A stretch of 64,000 nt of DNA, from NCBI RefSeq assembly GCF_029502005.1, contig NZ_JAMQOT010000002.1:124001-188000 (forward strand), given 5' to 3'. Shown in pieces: positions 63,125 to 64,000 of this stretch. Source of the DNA: Natrinema salsiterrestre. GTDB taxonomy: Archaea > Halobacteriota > Halobacteria > Halobacteriales > Natrialbaceae. Under the pieces are notes generated by a model. The model was given only the letters and a program-made list of their open reading frames with translations. It did not search any database and was not told where the DNA came from. Each line of letters begins with the position of its first letter. Within the stretch, counting starts at the first letter, position 1. A program made the translations under genes and the position numbers.

Positions 63125-63934
63125 TTACCCTCCGCCCAGATCGGCCGCCTTCTCGAGTTCGCTGCGCAAGGTCGTCGAATCGAACTCGTGATCCGGCCGG
63201 AGTCGGACGAAGTCCAGGAACTCCCGCGCGGAGAGCAACGCGTCAGGTTCGTAGGCCGTCGCAGCCGCGTTGACGGCCTCCCGCGGGCCGATGCGGGGCT
63301 CGAGGACGGCCAGCGCACAGGCCAGGTCGTAGGCCGTCGTCTCGTCGGCGCGGTCGTCGTGAACGCTGGTCGCGTCGATGAAGTAGAACTCGCCGTCACA
63401 GAGTAAGATGTTCTCCGCCCGCAGATCGCCGTGGGCGAGCCCGTGGTCGTGAAGGGTCGCGAGCATCGAGAAGAGCTCCGGCGCTCGCTCCGTCACGACG
63501 TCGTCGGAGACGTCGCCGAGGGACCGGAACTCCGGCAGGTACTCGAGGACGAGGACGCCGAGCCCGTTGACCTCGAAGGCGTCGATCGGCCGCGGGGCGT
63601 TGATGCCGATCTCCTGCATCCGCTCGGTCGCCTCGTACTCGTGTTCGACCATCTCACGGGGGGTGTCGAACCGATCGAAGAAGCCCTCGGTTCCCGAGGA
63701 GAACGCGCCGACGTTCCGGCCGGTCGTCAGTACGGCGTGTACCAGGGCGTTCTGCCGGGAGACGATCTTGACGAACCACTCGTCGTCGATGACGCAGGGC
63801 GTCGAGAGCCAGTTGTCCGCCTCGAGAAACTCGACCCGGACCTCCTCGCGGTCGTAGCGATCCGCCAGCGTGCGGACGACACGCTCGATGCGGCTCCACT
63901 CGATGGATCCTCGTGCGAGCCGGCGGATGTCCAT
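63125..63934 (-). CDS. RIO-like serine/threonine protein kinase
   Basis: A 269-residue atypical protein kinase. The ATP-binding Lys is in EWFVKIVSRQN (about residue 55), the catalytic loop in LHDHGLAHGDLRAENILL (Asp and Asn about 168-174), and the metal-binding Asp in EFYFIDATSV. The N-terminal segment is a winged-helix-like extension. It belongs with the RIO1/Bud32-like family; the target could be a ribosome or tRNA-modification factor, but this is not shown. An ATTTAACG element about 25-30 bases before ATG 63934 is a leaderless TATA box. Confidence 0.82.
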   Translation of the reverse strand: MDIRRLARGSIEWSRIERVVRTLADRYDREEVRVEFLEADNWLSTPCVIDDEWFVKIVSRQNALVHAVLTTGRNVGAFSSGTEGFFDRFDTPREMVEHEYEATERMQEIGINAPRPIDAFEVNGLGVLVLEYLPEFRSLGDVSDDVVTERAPELFSMLATLHDHGLAHGDLRAENILLCDGEFYFIDATSVHDDRADETTAYDLACALAVLEPRIGPREAVNAAATAYEPDALLSAREFLDFVRLRPDHEFDSTTLRSELEKAADLGGG

Positions 63935-63956
63935 ACGGAACGTATCTCCGGTCGGC

Positions 63957-63963
63957 GTTAAAT
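63957..63963 (-). promoter_or_regulatory. TATA box of the RIO-like kinase
   Basis: ATTTAAC on the minus strand, 24-30 bases before ATG 63934. Confidence 0.45.
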
Positions 63964-64000
63964 GCTCCTCGAAGTGTTATCGGGGAGAGAGATCGCGTTC

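Overview
The window is a piece of a haloarchaeal chromosome. The proteins are strongly acidic, the coding DNA is GC-rich with dense antisense open frames, many genes have a TATA box about 25-30 bases before the start codon (leaderless transcripts), and secreted proteins carry twin-arginine lipobox signals. Several small families (UPF0058, Trm112-like, NosL, DR2241, blue copper proteins) fit haloarchaea, probably a Natrialbales-type genus; the genus is an inference. I see no rRNA, tRNA, CRISPR array, transposase or integrase, so this looks like core chromosome with accessory metabolic islands.

Layout. 1-3.4 kb: archaetidylserine synthase, blue copper lipoprotein, monooxygenase-like protein, coiled-coil protein. 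4.0-6.7 kb: an operon rps15 - RecJ-like - pcc1 (KEOPS) - rps3ae. 6.9-10.9 kb: an archaeal pilus/secretion ATPase and membrane pair. 11.0-19.9 kb: an iron-type ABC ATPase under a DtxR-like operator, an 892-residue linker protein, purA, Trm112. 20.4-25.9 kb: CbiX/DR2241 (tetrapyrrole cobalt chelation), a DUF2797 protein, aroC, a LUD protein. 26-31 kb: PHP phosphoesterase, pyruvate:ferredoxin oxidoreductase porAB and an Lrp regulator.

33.8-45.6 kb is the most unusual part. A minus-strand operon holds an unknown 299-residue protein, a PQQ-dependent alcohol dehydrogenase with all the cofactor ligands plus the extra aspartate typical of lanthanide-dependent enzymes, and a Tat-exported two-domain cupredoxin ending in nine N-glycosylation sequons. 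Directly upstream on the same strand lie a tungsten-type aldehyde:ferredoxin oxidoreductase and a molybdenum formate dehydrogenase, followed by the cofactor genes mobA and yqeC. Together they could oxidise an alcohol to aldehyde, acid and, if the alcohol is methanol, CO2. This is the best candidate for an undescribed system here.

45.9-50 kb: ring-cleaving dioxygenase family protein, PanE-like reductase, iron-ADH variant, a membrane gene broken by an amber codon, and a stand-alone HemA-tail-like protein. 50.2-52.2 kb: the queD-queE-queC operon for preQ0/archaeosine, with palindromes over its promoter. 52.5-64 kb: regulators, CinA-type protein, ATP-NAD kinase family, PhoU-type regulator, nitrilase, GlmU, aldehyde dehydrogenase, PRC-barrel-like protein and a RIO-like kinase.
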